Source of the DNA: Alphaproteobacteria bacterium
GTDB taxonomy: Bacteria > Pseudomonadota > Alphaproteobacteria > Caulobacterales > Parvularculaceae
NCBI GenBank assembly: GCA_013151255.1
Contig: JAADIQ010000097.1
Coordinates: 1-50,092 of the forward strand
Length of the DNA stretch: 50,092 bases
Reading direction: 5' to 3'
Of this stretch, positions 34,397 through 42,448 are shown in pieces; the stretch's first letter is position 1; each line of letters begins with the position of its first letter. Below the pieces are notes generated by a model. That model made no database searches. It had not been told where the DNA came from and saw nothing but the letters and a program-made list of their open reading frames with translations. The position numbers and the translations under genes are program-made.

Positions 34397-35079
34397 TGGC
34401 GCGTTATCATCCGAGTGAAGACTGGTTGACCGCTTATGCAAGCGGCGCTGGTGATGAGGCGACCAGCGTCCTGATCGCTACGCATCTGACATTTTGTTCC
34501 GACTGCCGCAAGACCGTGCGTGAGTTTGAAGCGATTGGCGGCGCGCTGCTTGACGGTATGAATATAGTAGAGCTGGAAGGCCTCCCTGATGCGCCGGACA
34601 ATGCCATCGCAAGCCTGCCTGTTTTAAAATCGGAAACAAACGGAACCGATCACGCCGCATACACGCAAGGAACATTCAGCGACATCGCACCGCGCCCTTT
34701 GTTGCGTTACGTGTTTGACCGGCTTGGCGCTAAGGACATCGATGCGTTGCCATGGAAATTCTATGGCCCGGGGATTAAGCGGGCGGTGCTCTTCCAAGGC
34801 CCCGACGGCGCCAGCATAAGACTGTTGCGGTCGCGTCCGGGCGCTGTTTTCTCCGCCCACCGACACGGGTCGGAAGAGTTGACCCTCGTTCTCAAAGGCG
34901 CTTACCGCGATGGCGCGGACAGGTACCAGACCGGCGACGTCCAGTGCGTCTCTGAAACGGAGTCGCACCAGCCGATCGTCGAACAGGGCGAGGAATGCAT
35001 CGCGCTGGTGGTTTCCGATAAACCAACAATTCCGCTTGGGCTTGTTGCGCGCATCGTCCAGCGGATTATTGGCGCCTAA
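34396..35079 (+). CDS. ChrR-type zinc anti-sigma factor with C-terminal cupin
   Basis: A 227-residue cytoplasmic anti-sigma factor. The N-terminal anti-sigma domain has the zinc ligand set His5, His30, Cys34, Cys37 (HLTFCSDC), as in ChrR. The C-terminal cupin (about residues 115-215) has metal-binding positions in FSAHRHGSEELTLVLKG and a further His in ETESHQPIV. In the ChrR system the cupin senses singlet oxygen or organic peroxides and releases the sigma factor. The ATG at 34396 shares one base with the sigma stop codon (TGATG), so the two are coupled. Confidence 0.93.
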   Translation: MARYHPSEDWLTAYASGAGDEATSVLIATHLTFCSDCRKTVREFEAIGGALLDGMNIVELEGLPDAPDNAIASLPVLKSETNGTDHAAYTQGTFSDIAPRPLLRYVFDRLGAKDIDALPWKFYGPGIKRAVLFQGPDGASIRLLRSRPGAVFSAHRHGSEELTLVLKGAYRDGADRYQTGDVQCVSETESHQPIVEQGEECIALVVSDKPTIPLGLVARIVQRIIGA

Positions 35080-35192
35080 AGTTTTTTGGCGCGCTGGTCG
35101 GCGCGCGAAAGCGCTTAATAAACTTGAACGTCCCAGCTTCTTCGCCTCATATTGGGAGCGGCTAACAATCAAATGGTCGCATACCCTTCCCT

Positions 35193-35268
35193 CCGCTCTT
35201 CCCGGCGAAAGCCGGGATCCAGTCTAGTTCAAGAGCTGCTGGATCCCGGCTTTCGCCGGGAAGAGCGG
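35193..35268. repeat. Long cruciform-type inverted repeat
   Basis: Two perfect 30-base arms separated by 16 bases. Each arm contains its own hairpin TCCCGGCGAAAGCCGGGA, and the inner ends read GATCCAG/CTGGATC. This is the CCGGGATCCAG class of intergenic palindromes common in Alphaproteobacteria. It separates the chrR gene from the convergent cytochrome gene. Confidence 0.88.
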
Positions 35269-35314
35269 GGGTTATGTGTCGTGGTTATTGGATTCGTTGA
35301 ACACGCAGTGTTCT

Positions 35315-35350
35315 AAAAAAATCCGCCCAGCGGTAAAGCCGGACGGATTT
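35315..35350 (-). terminator. Terminator of the ECF/ferritin-like/cytochrome operon
   Basis: On the minus strand, arms AAATCCGTCCGGC / GCTGGGCGGATTT with a 6-base loop and two mismatches, followed by a run of seven Ts. It begins 26 bases after the cytochrome c stop codon. Confidence 0.88.
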
Positions 35351-35375
35351 GCGAAACCGCAAAATAAAATAAAGG

Positions 35376-35837
35376 TTATGGTGTTGCATCTGTCGGCGTT
35401 AGTGTTTTCAAAAACGCAATGATGGCTCTGTGGTCATATTCTTTCGAAAGCCTGTAGCCCATTTTCTGACCGGGGATAAAATCCTGGGGGTTGGCAAGCC
35501 ACTGATCCAGCGATTGCTCATTCCAGACGACGCCAGACTGGATGAGTGCGTCTGAATAATTATACTCCGCAACACTGCCCGCTACGCGCCCGTAAACACC
35601 GCGATGCATGGGGCCAATGCGATTGGCGTCAACCGAGTGACACGCGCCGCAGCGTGATGCGTAGAGTTTTTCGCCGGCGCGAATATCTTCAGCGAGTGTG
35701 TCTGCATTTTGTGTTGTGGGGCTGGGTTCAGCATTCACGGGCAAGGTTTGGCGCATGTGTGATGTTGGCCGGTCTTCAGCGGCGCTGCATGCTGTCATGG
35801 CCACTGTTACAAAAACCAATGATGTGCGTAATATCAT
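35376..35837 (-). CDS. Class I cytochrome c lipoprotein
   Basis: A 153-residue exported protein from the ATG at 35837 with GAGGGCGAG upstream. The signal MILRTSLVFVTVAMTAC ends in a probable lipobox Cys17. The cytochrome c domain begins at about residue 55 with haem motif CGACH (SRCGACHSVDANRIGPMHRGV) and carries the axial Met in GQKMGYRLS. It is most like the small soluble c-type/c550 group, so it accepts or donates electrons at the outer face of the inner membrane. It is the last gene of a four-gene unit: ECF sigma, anti-sigma, ferritin-like protein, cytochrome. Confidence 0.9.
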   Translation of the reverse strand: MILRTSLVFVTVAMTACSAAEDRPTSHMRQTLPVNAEPSPTTQNADTLAEDIRAGEKLYASRCGACHSVDANRIGPMHRGVYGRVAGSVAEYNYSDALIQSGVVWNEQSLDQWLANPQDFIPGQKMGYRLSKEYDHRAIIAFLKTLTPTDATP

Positions 35838-35929
35838 CTCGCCCTCGGCTGGTAATGAAAAAGGCGCGACCTCCGGATCGGGAAGGGGAGAGTTCAGATC
35901 CAGAGGCCGCAAGATCGGCGCTGGGGGGC

Positions 35930-36532
35930 TTATGCGCCGAAAGTAAGAGCGTCAGTTGGCAAAGATTGGCCGAGTGCTGACGTCAATGTTGTCCAATGCA
36001 TGGTCTCGTCTGCTGCAAGACGCGCTGCGATTTGGGCGAGGTCATGGCTTTCAAAAGCCGGAATGACGCCAAGATACGCATTGGCGGCGCCAAGCTCGAG
36101 GCGTGCAGCCAGCATCAGGACGTCTGTTTGCGACATCAAAGACGCCGCGTTCAGATCTTTTGCATAGGCTTTGAGTTTTTTCGCTTCCACAGCCTCGCCG
36201 CCCATCGACCCGATCGCGCCCATCAGCGCGTCACGGTGGGCTTTGTGGTGTGATTGAAACTGAACGGCGACGCCCAATACGCTCTTTTCCAGCAGACCGC
36301 TTTCCGCGCCGAGCTGATAGGCGGCAATGGCTTCATGCTCGAGCCCGAGCGCGACATTGAGGATAGCAACGTCTTGCGCGGCGTCGCCGGAAGAGGCGTG
36401 CGCGCGCGTTAATGCAGCACCGGCGCCGGAAAGGGCGACGATTGCCGAAGCAGACAGCGCAGCATTGCCGCCGCTGCGCAAAAACGCACGACGAGAGCTG
36501 ATGCCAGGTGTTATGGTGTTTCCCGAAACCAT
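35930..36532 (-). CDS. Tat-exported ferritin-like domain protein
   Basis: A 200-residue protein. The N-terminus has a twin-arginine signal SSRRAFLRSGG followed by a hydrophobic stretch ending at about residue 47 (THA-type end). The mature part is four-helical with ferritin-like metal-binding motifs: LGLEHEAIAAYQLG (about residues 62-75), FQSHHKAHRD (about 90-101), ARLELGAANAYLG and DETMHW. It matches the ferritin-like proteins often encoded beside cytochromes and ECF sigma factors. Tat export suggests the metal is loaded before translocation. AAGGA precedes the ATG. Confidence 0.87.
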   Translation of the reverse strand: MVSGNTITPGISSRRAFLRSGGNAALSASAIVALSGAGAALTRAHASSGDAAQDVAILNVALGLEHEAIAAYQLGAESGLLEKSVLGVAVQFQSHHKAHRDALMGAIGSMGGEAVEAKKLKAYAKDLNAASLMSQTDVLMLAARLELGAANAYLGVIPAFESHDLAQIAARLAADETMHWTTLTSALGQSLPTDALTFGA

Positions 36533-36552
36533 AAGAGTATTCCTTTCGTTTC

Positions 36553-36579
36553 GACGCCCGCGCGCGAAGCGCGGGCGTC
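36553..36579 (-). other. Strong hairpin between anti-sigma and ferritin-like genes
   Basis: Arms GACGCCCGCGC / GCGCGGGCGTC with a 5-base loop, just upstream of the ferritin-like ribosome-binding site. There is no T-run, so it may attenuate or stabilise the transcript rather than end it. Confidence 0.6.
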
Positions 36580-36648
36580 TGAGTAGTTAATCACGATGAA
36601 AGGAATTACGGCGCAAACCGGCTGCAGGTTGCAGCGATATTAATTATT

Positions 36649-37200
36649 TTACGCGGCGGCCTTAATAAACAGCCGGCAGCCATGCTCAGACCGGCAGGTA
36701 AGATGCTGGGAGGCTGCAAATGCGGCGTGAAAGTCGCCAGCTTTCAGTTGAAGATCGCCGATCCGGAAATCGCCGGATATCACCAGGCAGTCTTCGGTTG
36801 CGTGATGGTTATGTTCCGGCAAACTTGCCCCCGCATCAAAGTCGAGCAGATAGGCCTCTTTGCGGACAGCTTCGTCAAGATAGAGAATTTTCTTGCGGAT
36901 GCCCGGCGCAATCGCGATCCATGAACCTTCATTGTCACGAATGGTGACGGAATTGCGCGAACCGGACGCGGCCTGACGGTCTAGCGCTGCATCAAGCCGC
37001 TCCAGCACATGTGCGGGGGGTGTGACTTCTTCTGTGCTGTCAAAAAGCGGCGCAAAGCGGTCTTGCCATTCCATGACAAGTTGCGCCATTGCCGGGTTGG
37101 ATGCGATCTCCGCTTCAACACGCGCATGCTCCTCGCCAGAAAGCGCGCCAAGAGAGTAATTGGCTGCGGCTTCTTCCATTTTGGTCGCGTTCTCGGTCAT
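36649..37200 (-). CDS. Cupin anti-sigma factor lacking the zinc motif
   Basis: A 183-residue protein from the ATG at 37200. The N-terminal part EAAANYSLGALSGEEHARVE and the MAQLVMEWQDRFAPL segment match the RskA/ChrR-type anti-sigma fold but carry no HxxxCxxC ligands. The C-terminal cupin (about residues 85-180) has LPEHNHHATEDCLVISGDF, FHAAFAASQHLTC and a terminal Cys. No transmembrane helix is seen, so it is a cytoplasmic ChrR relative with a different switch mechanism. Start and sigma stop share one base (TAATG). Confidence 0.88.
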   Translation of the reverse strand: MTENATKMEEAAANYSLGALSGEEHARVEAEIASNPAMAQLVMEWQDRFAPLFDSTEEVTPPAHVLERLDAALDRQAASGSRNSVTIRDNEGSWIAIAPGIRKKILYLDEAVRKEAYLLDFDAGASLPEHNHHATEDCLVISGDFRIGDLQLKAGDFHAAFAASQHLTCRSEHGCRLFIKAAA

Positions 37201-37769
37201 TACTGATCCATACATTCTTTAAGGGCGAACAGGCCCCGTTTAATTCTGCTCTTTATGGTTCCAAGGGGCGCCTTGTGTCGGGTCGATAGTTCTTCGTGCG
37301 TGTATCCTTGGAAATGCGCATCAAGAATGCACATACGCTGATCGTCGGAAAGGCGGTCGATGCAGCCCCATAGAGCCATCGCGCTTTCGGAACTGCGGTT
37401 TTCGTTTGCGCTATGCGCGGGGCGGTAATTGTCGAGATCATATCCATCGGAGACATGCTCAGACAACACCCGGTCGCGGCGCAGGGCGTCTATCGCGCGA
37501 AATCGAACAACACCAACCATCCAACCTTCCAGCGTTCCTTTCTTCTTGTCGAACCGGTCAAAGTTTCGCCAGATCTGCAAATAAGCATCCTGGAGTACAT
37601 CCGAGGCTTTATCGGCATCCTTAACTATACGCATGGCGACGCCAAAAAGTTTCGCGCTGGACTGCAAATAAAGCTCACGAAATGCGTCTCGGTCCTGGCG
37701 CGTAATTTTCTCAATCATATTCAGCGTGTTAGCGCTGTGTTCGGCATGGTTGGGTTGCGCCAATATCAC
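37200..37769 (-). CDS. ECF RNA polymerase sigma factor (third of three)
   Basis: A 189-residue ECF sigma factor. Region 2: AFRELYLQSSAKLFGVAMRI, DVLQDAYLQIWRNFDRFDKK and ALRRDRV. Region 4: LSDDQRMCILDAHFQGYTHE, then HKAPLGTIKSRIKRGLFAL. It is paralogous to the sigma factor at 33009-33593. It leads a minus-strand operon with its cupin anti-sigma, a ferritin-like protein and cytochrome c. That gene set suggests a response to redox or metal stress in the periplasm (inference). Confidence 0.93.
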   Translation of the reverse strand: MILAQPNHAEHSANTLNMIEKITRQDRDAFRELYLQSSAKLFGVAMRIVKDADKASDVLQDAYLQIWRNFDRFDKKKGTLEGWMVGVVRFRAIDALRRDRVLSEHVSDGYDLDNYRPAHSANENRSSESAMALWGCIDRLSDDQRMCILDAHFQGYTHEELSTRHKAPLGTIKSRIKRGLFALKECMDQ

Positions 37770-38089
37770 TGTCCCCCAGTCCCTCTTAGCCTATCAGATA
37801 ATACCGTATGCTTATATAACTAATTGATTTCGTTAACAATAGTCATTTTTCAAGCGGTCCCAACGGCTTACTAGAGAGGCCGGGTTGCTGGGCGGCTGGC
37901 GCGGTCGTTTCAATTTGGCGCCGGCATTTCATTGCTGCTGCACCCTATCGCTTCAACGCCTCGTATTTCTTTCATTCGCCCGCGCAAAATCTGTGAGCGG
38001 GCGAGGTTAAGTCACAGCAGAACGCTTTGGAGCGGCCACGGGGTCGGTCAGCGCATCCGGCTTGACATACCATGAGGGAGGTTTTTGTG
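37770..38089. other. Divergent promoter region between the ECF operon and the gsp operon
   Basis: About 320 bases without a gene. The part next to the sigma gene is AT-rich. I see no repeat, RNA or recognisable operator; promoters for both divergent operons are expected here. Confidence 0.5.
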
Positions 38090-38998
38090 ATGATGGTTGG
38101 CGGCGCGCATATTCAGCGAGCATGGGACATGCTTTGTCTCCGCGCTGCGAAGTGTCGTCCATTCATGCGCGCCATGAAGACCGGCGCCGGACGAGGCCTG
38201 CCTGTGCCAAAGTTTCCTGTGCCAAATCTTCCCGTGATTACGGCAGAGTTGGGGTTGGCGATTATTATTGTGGTGACGGTTGGACGGCTTGCATGGTCAA
38301 TCGCAGAACCGCTGCCTGCTGTGACAGAGCCGTCAATACCAATCCTCGAAGTGGAGGCGCCTCCCGAAACAGCGCTGGCGGCCAATCCCTTCGCCGCAAG
38401 GATAACGTCATCGGCGTTGGCGACTGAAAATTCTTCAACCGCGTTGATAACACAAACGTCTCTTGATTTGACGCTTTATGGAACATGGACCGGGTCTGCC
38501 GGGGGCATTGCTTTCATCGGCCAGGACGCGCTTGAGCAGAAGCGCTATCGCATTGGCGATAAAATCGCTGATGGCGTGACGCTTAAAGAGGTTCACAATA
38601 ACTGGGTTGCTATTGTTCGAGACGGTTTTGTTGAATCGATCTGGATTAAGAATAAGAAGGCGCCGGCGAACCGTAAGGCCAGCGCATCAATTGAAAATAG
38701 CGCCATAGCGTCTGAAACAGACGCGAAAATGAAATCATCGCCGGGCGATGTTGGCGCGAATAGCGCAAATTTTTCTCTCAAGCCAGGCCAAAACCCACAG
38801 AAATTAGCTGCAATGGGATTAGCGCGTGGTGATGAGCGGCTATTGGGCGAGAAAATCCCCATACCGACGATTTACACAAACCGGAAAAAGAAAAAGTTAG
38901 CCCGTTTTGGCGCCAACCCCACCGGCGCGCCGATTTCACCCAACGCTAATGTTGGAACACAGCAGGCTGGCAAGGATATGGATGAAGATGACACTTAG
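38090..38998 (+). CDS. gspC: Type II secretion protein GspC
   Basis: A 302-residue bitopic inner-membrane protein that links the assembly platform to the secretin. A cytoplasmic N-terminus precedes one helix (LGLAIIIVVTVGRLAWSIA, about residues 54-72). The periplasmic homology region starts near residue 125: LTLYGTWTGSAGGIAFIGQD, then KRYRIGDKIADGVTLKEVHN and VAIVRDGFVESI. The C-terminal 120 residues are low-complexity, Ser/Asn/Lys-rich, without a recognisable PDZ domain. ATG 38090 has GGGAGG at good spacing. It is the first gene of the gspC-M operon. Confidence 0.88.
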   Translation: MMVGGAHIQRAWDMLCLRAAKCRPFMRAMKTGAGRGLPVPKFPVPNLPVITAELGLAIIIVVTVGRLAWSIAEPLPAVTEPSIPILEVEAPPETALAANPFAARITSSALATENSSTALITQTSLDLTLYGTWTGSAGGIAFIGQDALEQKRYRIGDKIADGVTLKEVHNNWVAIVRDGFVESIWIKNKKAPANRKASASIENSAIASETDAKMKSSPGDVGANSANFSLKPGQNPQKLAAMGLARGDERLLGEKIPIPTIYTNRKKKKLARFGANPTGAPISPNANVGTQQAGKDMDEDDT

Positions 38999-40949
38999 TA
39001 GAAACACCGTTTTGCCGTTTGCAGCCGCGCTATGTTGCTTGTTTGCGGGCCCCGTTATGGCGCAGGAAAATTGCGGTCAGGCGCTGAACCTTGAAGATGT
39101 TGATATCCGCGAAGTGATCGACGAAATCGCCCTGCGCACCGGCCGTAAGTTCGTGCTCGACCAAACCGTGCAAGGGCGGGTGACCATTAAGTCCGGGCCT
39201 GATACGCAATTATGCGCAACCGAAGCTTGGGAGTTGTTTCAGGCGGCGTTGGGCGCTATCGGCTATACCGCGGCGCCAATTCGCGGCAACAATTATCGCA
39301 TTATTCCCCTGCAAGAAGGCGCCCGCGTGGGCGGCCCCATCGGCGAGGGCAATCGCGGCGACTTTGTGACGCAAATCGTTCGTCTTCAATATGTTGATGC
39401 GCGTGAAGCGGCGGCAAATCTTGCGCAAATTGTCAGCGAGCGCGGCGTTGTTGCGCCGGTGCGAAGCGGTAACGCCATTATTCTCGTTGATACGGCTGAA
39501 AATGTTCTTCGTCTTCAAAAGGTGTTGCAGCGGATTGACCGCGATACATCCGTTTACCGAACGATACCGCTTGAATTTGCTTCCGCCGCTGAAGTGTCGC
39601 AAATCTTGAACGAACTTGTGCAAGAAATTTCCGATGATGGCGGCAGCGCGTCGCAAGTCAGCATCGTTCCCGTCGGCGCCTCCAACAGCATCCTCATCAG
39701 AGGCGAGCCGGCAATATTGGACCGCCTTGCCGGCGTGGTGGCCGAGCTTGACCGGGTCGGCGAGACGAAATCTGACCTGTTGGTTATCGCTCTAAATCAT
39801 TCAGACGCCGAGGAGATGGCTGTGCTGTTGCGCGAGGTGGCGAGCGCGCAGGAAAATGATGGCGAGGCCCGGCAAGGGCGCGCCGCCATCTCTTTCCACA
39901 CGCCGACAAATTCCATCATCGTCAGCGGCGACGCGAATATTCAGCGAACGCTGAAGAATGTCGTTGCACAGCTTGATGTTCGCCGGGCGCAAGTTCTTGT
40001 TGAGGCGATCATCGTTGAAGTCTCAGACGACACGGCGCGCCAGCTTGGAATTCAGTATTTTATTTCCGGCAGTGAAGGCAGTCAGGTTCCATTTTCAACG
40101 ACCAACTTTGCGAGCGCCAGGCCGAATATTCTCGCCGCCGCGGGCGCTGCGATTCTCGACAATCGCGATGGCGATTCCGTCATCAATGGCGCCGCCGGCT
40201 CGCTTGCCGATGCGGCGGTGGCGTCTTTGTTGGGCATCAATGGTTTTGCATTGGGCGGGGCCGGTCAAACCAGTAACGGAACGCTGTTTGGCGCCATTTT
40301 AACAGCGATCAAACAGGACAATACATCCAAGGTTTTGTCGACGCCGTCGGTCGTGACGTTGGACAATCAACTGGCGACGCTTTCGGTCGGGCAGGAAATA
40401 CCGATCACCACCGGCGAAGCGATTGGCGATAATTTTTCCAATGCCTTTCGCACCGTCTCTCGCGAGCAAGTCGGCGTCATTTTGGAAGTCACGCCGCAAA
40501 TCAATGAAGGCGGCACAGTTAAGCTGGAAATTCGCCAGGAGACGTCGAGCATCAGTAGTCAGATCATTTCAACATCGACGGACCTCATCACCAACAAGCG
40601 CGAAATTTCGACCACAGCGCTGGTTGATGATGGTGAAATTTTGGTGATCGGCGGTTTGATTGATGAGCAAAGCTTCACCAGTGAAGACAAAGTGCCTTTG
40701 TTGGGCGACATCCCTATTGCCGGAAATCTGTTCAAGACAAGCTCGAAGGGCAGCAATCGCCGCAACCTGATGGTGTTCATCCGCCCGACGATTTTGCGCG
40801 ATCGCGACACCGCAAGAGCGGCGACGCAAAAAAAGATGAACTATATCCGCGCCCGCGAAATCCTGTCGTCAGGCAATGCAACATCAGGGCTTGAACGTCT
40901 TATTGAGCAAGCCACGGGTGCTGCGTCATCGGATGAAATTCTGCAATGA
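38982..40949 (+). CDS. gspD: Type II secretion outer-membrane secretin GspD
   Basis: A 655-residue secretin that forms the outer-membrane channel. The signal peptide runs to about residue 25 (LFAGPVMAQ). The N0 domain is LNLEDVDIREVIDEIALRTG. N1-N3 repeats include IVRLQYVDAREAAANLAQIV and TNSIIVSGDANIQRTLKNVV. The secretin core includes VLVEAIIVEVSDDTARQLGI, SVGQEIPITTG and the closing VPLLGDIPIAGNLFKTSS. ATG 38982 (MKMTLSR) has AAGGA five bases upstream and overlaps the end of gspC. No S-domain for pilotin binding is obvious, although a short tail of about 45 residues follows the secretin core. Confidence 0.95.
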   Translation: MKMTLSRNTVLPFAAALCCLFAGPVMAQENCGQALNLEDVDIREVIDEIALRTGRKFVLDQTVQGRVTIKSGPDTQLCATEAWELFQAALGAIGYTAAPIRGNNYRIIPLQEGARVGGPIGEGNRGDFVTQIVRLQYVDAREAAANLAQIVSERGVVAPVRSGNAIILVDTAENVLRLQKVLQRIDRDTSVYRTIPLEFASAAEVSQILNELVQEISDDGGSASQVSIVPVGASNSILIRGEPAILDRLAGVVAELDRVGETKSDLLVIALNHSDAEEMAVLLREVASAQENDGEARQGRAAISFHTPTNSIIVSGDANIQRTLKNVVAQLDVRRAQVLVEAIIVEVSDDTARQLGIQYFISGSEGSQVPFSTTNFASARPNILAAAGAAILDNRDGDSVINGAAGSLADAAVASLLGINGFALGGAGQTSNGTLFGAILTAIKQDNTSKVLSTPSVVTLDNQLATLSVGQEIPITTGEAIGDNFSNAFRTVSREQVGVILEVTPQINEGGTVKLEIRQETSSISSQIISTSTDLITNKREISTTALVDDGEILVIGGLIDEQSFTSEDKVPLLGDIPIAGNLFKTSSKGSNRRNLMVFIRPTILRDRDTARAATQKKMNYIRAREILSSGNATSGLERLIEQATGAASSDEILQ

Positions 40950-42448
40950 GCCAAACCTCTGAAATATCACCGCGACTAACCTACGCGTTTGCCAAAGAGC
41001 GGGGGCTTGTGGTTCTCGATGCGGCGGTGCGTCCGGTGGTGATAGGCGCGCGGGGCGCGCCAAACCCGTGGGCGTTGCTTGAAGCGCGGCGTATTGTTGA
41101 TGCGCCGATCACCGTCGATGAGATGCCGCTCGATGCGTTTGAGCGCCGGCTTTCAGAAATCTATGCGGTGGCGAGCATTGACGCGGACACATTCCTGCAA
41201 GACGAGGCTGAGAGCGATCTTGCGTCCTTGGCGGAGGGCCTACCGCGTACGGAAGATATTCTTGAAGCCCAGGACGATGCGCCTGTTATCAAGTTAATCA
41301 ACGCTATCATCGCTGAAGCGGTAAAGCTGAAGGCGTCGGATATTCACATCGAGCCTTATGAAGCCGCATTACTGGTGCGTCTTCGAATTGACGGTGTCCT
41401 GCGCGAAATTCTTTCCCTGCCATCGCGCATGACGCCGATGCTGACATCGCGCGTCAAGGTTATGGCGCGTCTTGATATTGCAGAAAAACGCCTGCCGCAG
41501 GATGGGCGTATTTCCCTGGCGCTCGGCGCCAAGTCGGTTGATGTGCGCGTTTCAACCTTGCCGGCGCGGTTTGGCGAACGCATTGTCTTGCGTATTCTTG
41601 ACAAGGAAGAAGCGCGGCTTGATTTAGATAGTCTCGGGATGCCGCAAAAAACCTCTCGGCGTTTTGGCAAAGTGTTGCAACGGCCCAACGGCATTGTTCT
41701 GGTGACCGGGCCAACGGGCTCCGGCAAAACGACGACGCTTTATGGCGCCTTGAACTTGTTGAATGAACCGTCACGGAATATTTTAACCGTTGAAGACCCG
41801 GTCGAATATGGCATAGACGGCGTCGGCCAGACGCAGCTCAATCCAAAAGTCGGCATGACGTTTTCTTCCGGGCTGCGCGCGATTTTGCGGCAAGACCCTG
41901 ACATCGTCATGGTCGGTGAAATTCGCGATGGCGAGACCGCGCAAATTGCCATTCAGGCGGCGCTCACCGGTCACCTGGTTCTGTCAACCGTGCACACAAA
42001 TTCCGCCGTCGGCGCCATGACCCGATTGCGCGATATGGGCGTCGAGCCGTTTTTGTTGTCGTCAACGGTTGTCGCCGTGTTGGCGCAGCGGCTTGTGCGC
42101 CGCCTGTGTCCGAGTTGTAAACAGCTCAATGAGGCGACAGCGGCGGAAAAGAAAATAATGGGTACGGACGAAAATGCATCGCTGTTTGTGCATCGCCCGA
42201 AGGGTTGTGGGCGTTGCGGGCAAACCGGTTATGAGGGCCGCGTCGGGGTTTATGAGCTGATGGTGATTAACGATAAACTGAAAGCGCTCATCCATGACAA
42301 TGCCAGCGAGCAGGCGTTGGCCGATGTTGCCTTTCGTGACGCCGACACGCTCATGACTTGCGGCTTTCGCCATGTCCATAACGGTTTGACATCCATTGAA
42401 GAGGTTATGCGCGTGGTGCGTCAGGAGGATGAAGATGCCATCCTTTGA
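40946..42448 (+). CDS. gspE: Type II secretion ATPase GspE
   Basis: A 500-residue cytoplasmic secretion ATPase. Walker A GPTGSGKTTTLYG (about residues 255-267), the Asp box TVEDPVEY, Walker B DIVMVGEIRDGETA, the His box LVLSTVHTNSA and the zinc-binding tetracysteine (CPSC about residue 388, CGRC about 420) are all present. It drives assembly of the GspG pseudopilus through GspL and GspF. It overlaps gspD by 4 bases (ATGA). Confidence 0.97.
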   Translation: MSQTSEISPRLTYAFAKERGLVVLDAAVRPVVIGARGAPNPWALLEARRIVDAPITVDEMPLDAFERRLSEIYAVASIDADTFLQDEAESDLASLAEGLPRTEDILEAQDDAPVIKLINAIIAEAVKLKASDIHIEPYEAALLVRLRIDGVLREILSLPSRMTPMLTSRVKVMARLDIAEKRLPQDGRISLALGAKSVDVRVSTLPARFGERIVLRILDKEEARLDLDSLGMPQKTSRRFGKVLQRPNGIVLVTGPTGSGKTTTLYGALNLLNEPSRNILTVEDPVEYGIDGVGQTQLNPKVGMTFSSGLRAILRQDPDIVMVGEIRDGETAQIAIQAALTGHLVLSTVHTNSAVGAMTRLRDMGVEPFLLSSTVVAVLAQRLVRRLCPSCKQLNEATAAEKKIMGTDENASLFVHRPKGCGRCGQTGYEGRVGVYELMVINDKLKALIHDNASEQALADVAFRDADTLMTCGFRHVHNGLTSIEEVMRVVRQEDEDAIL

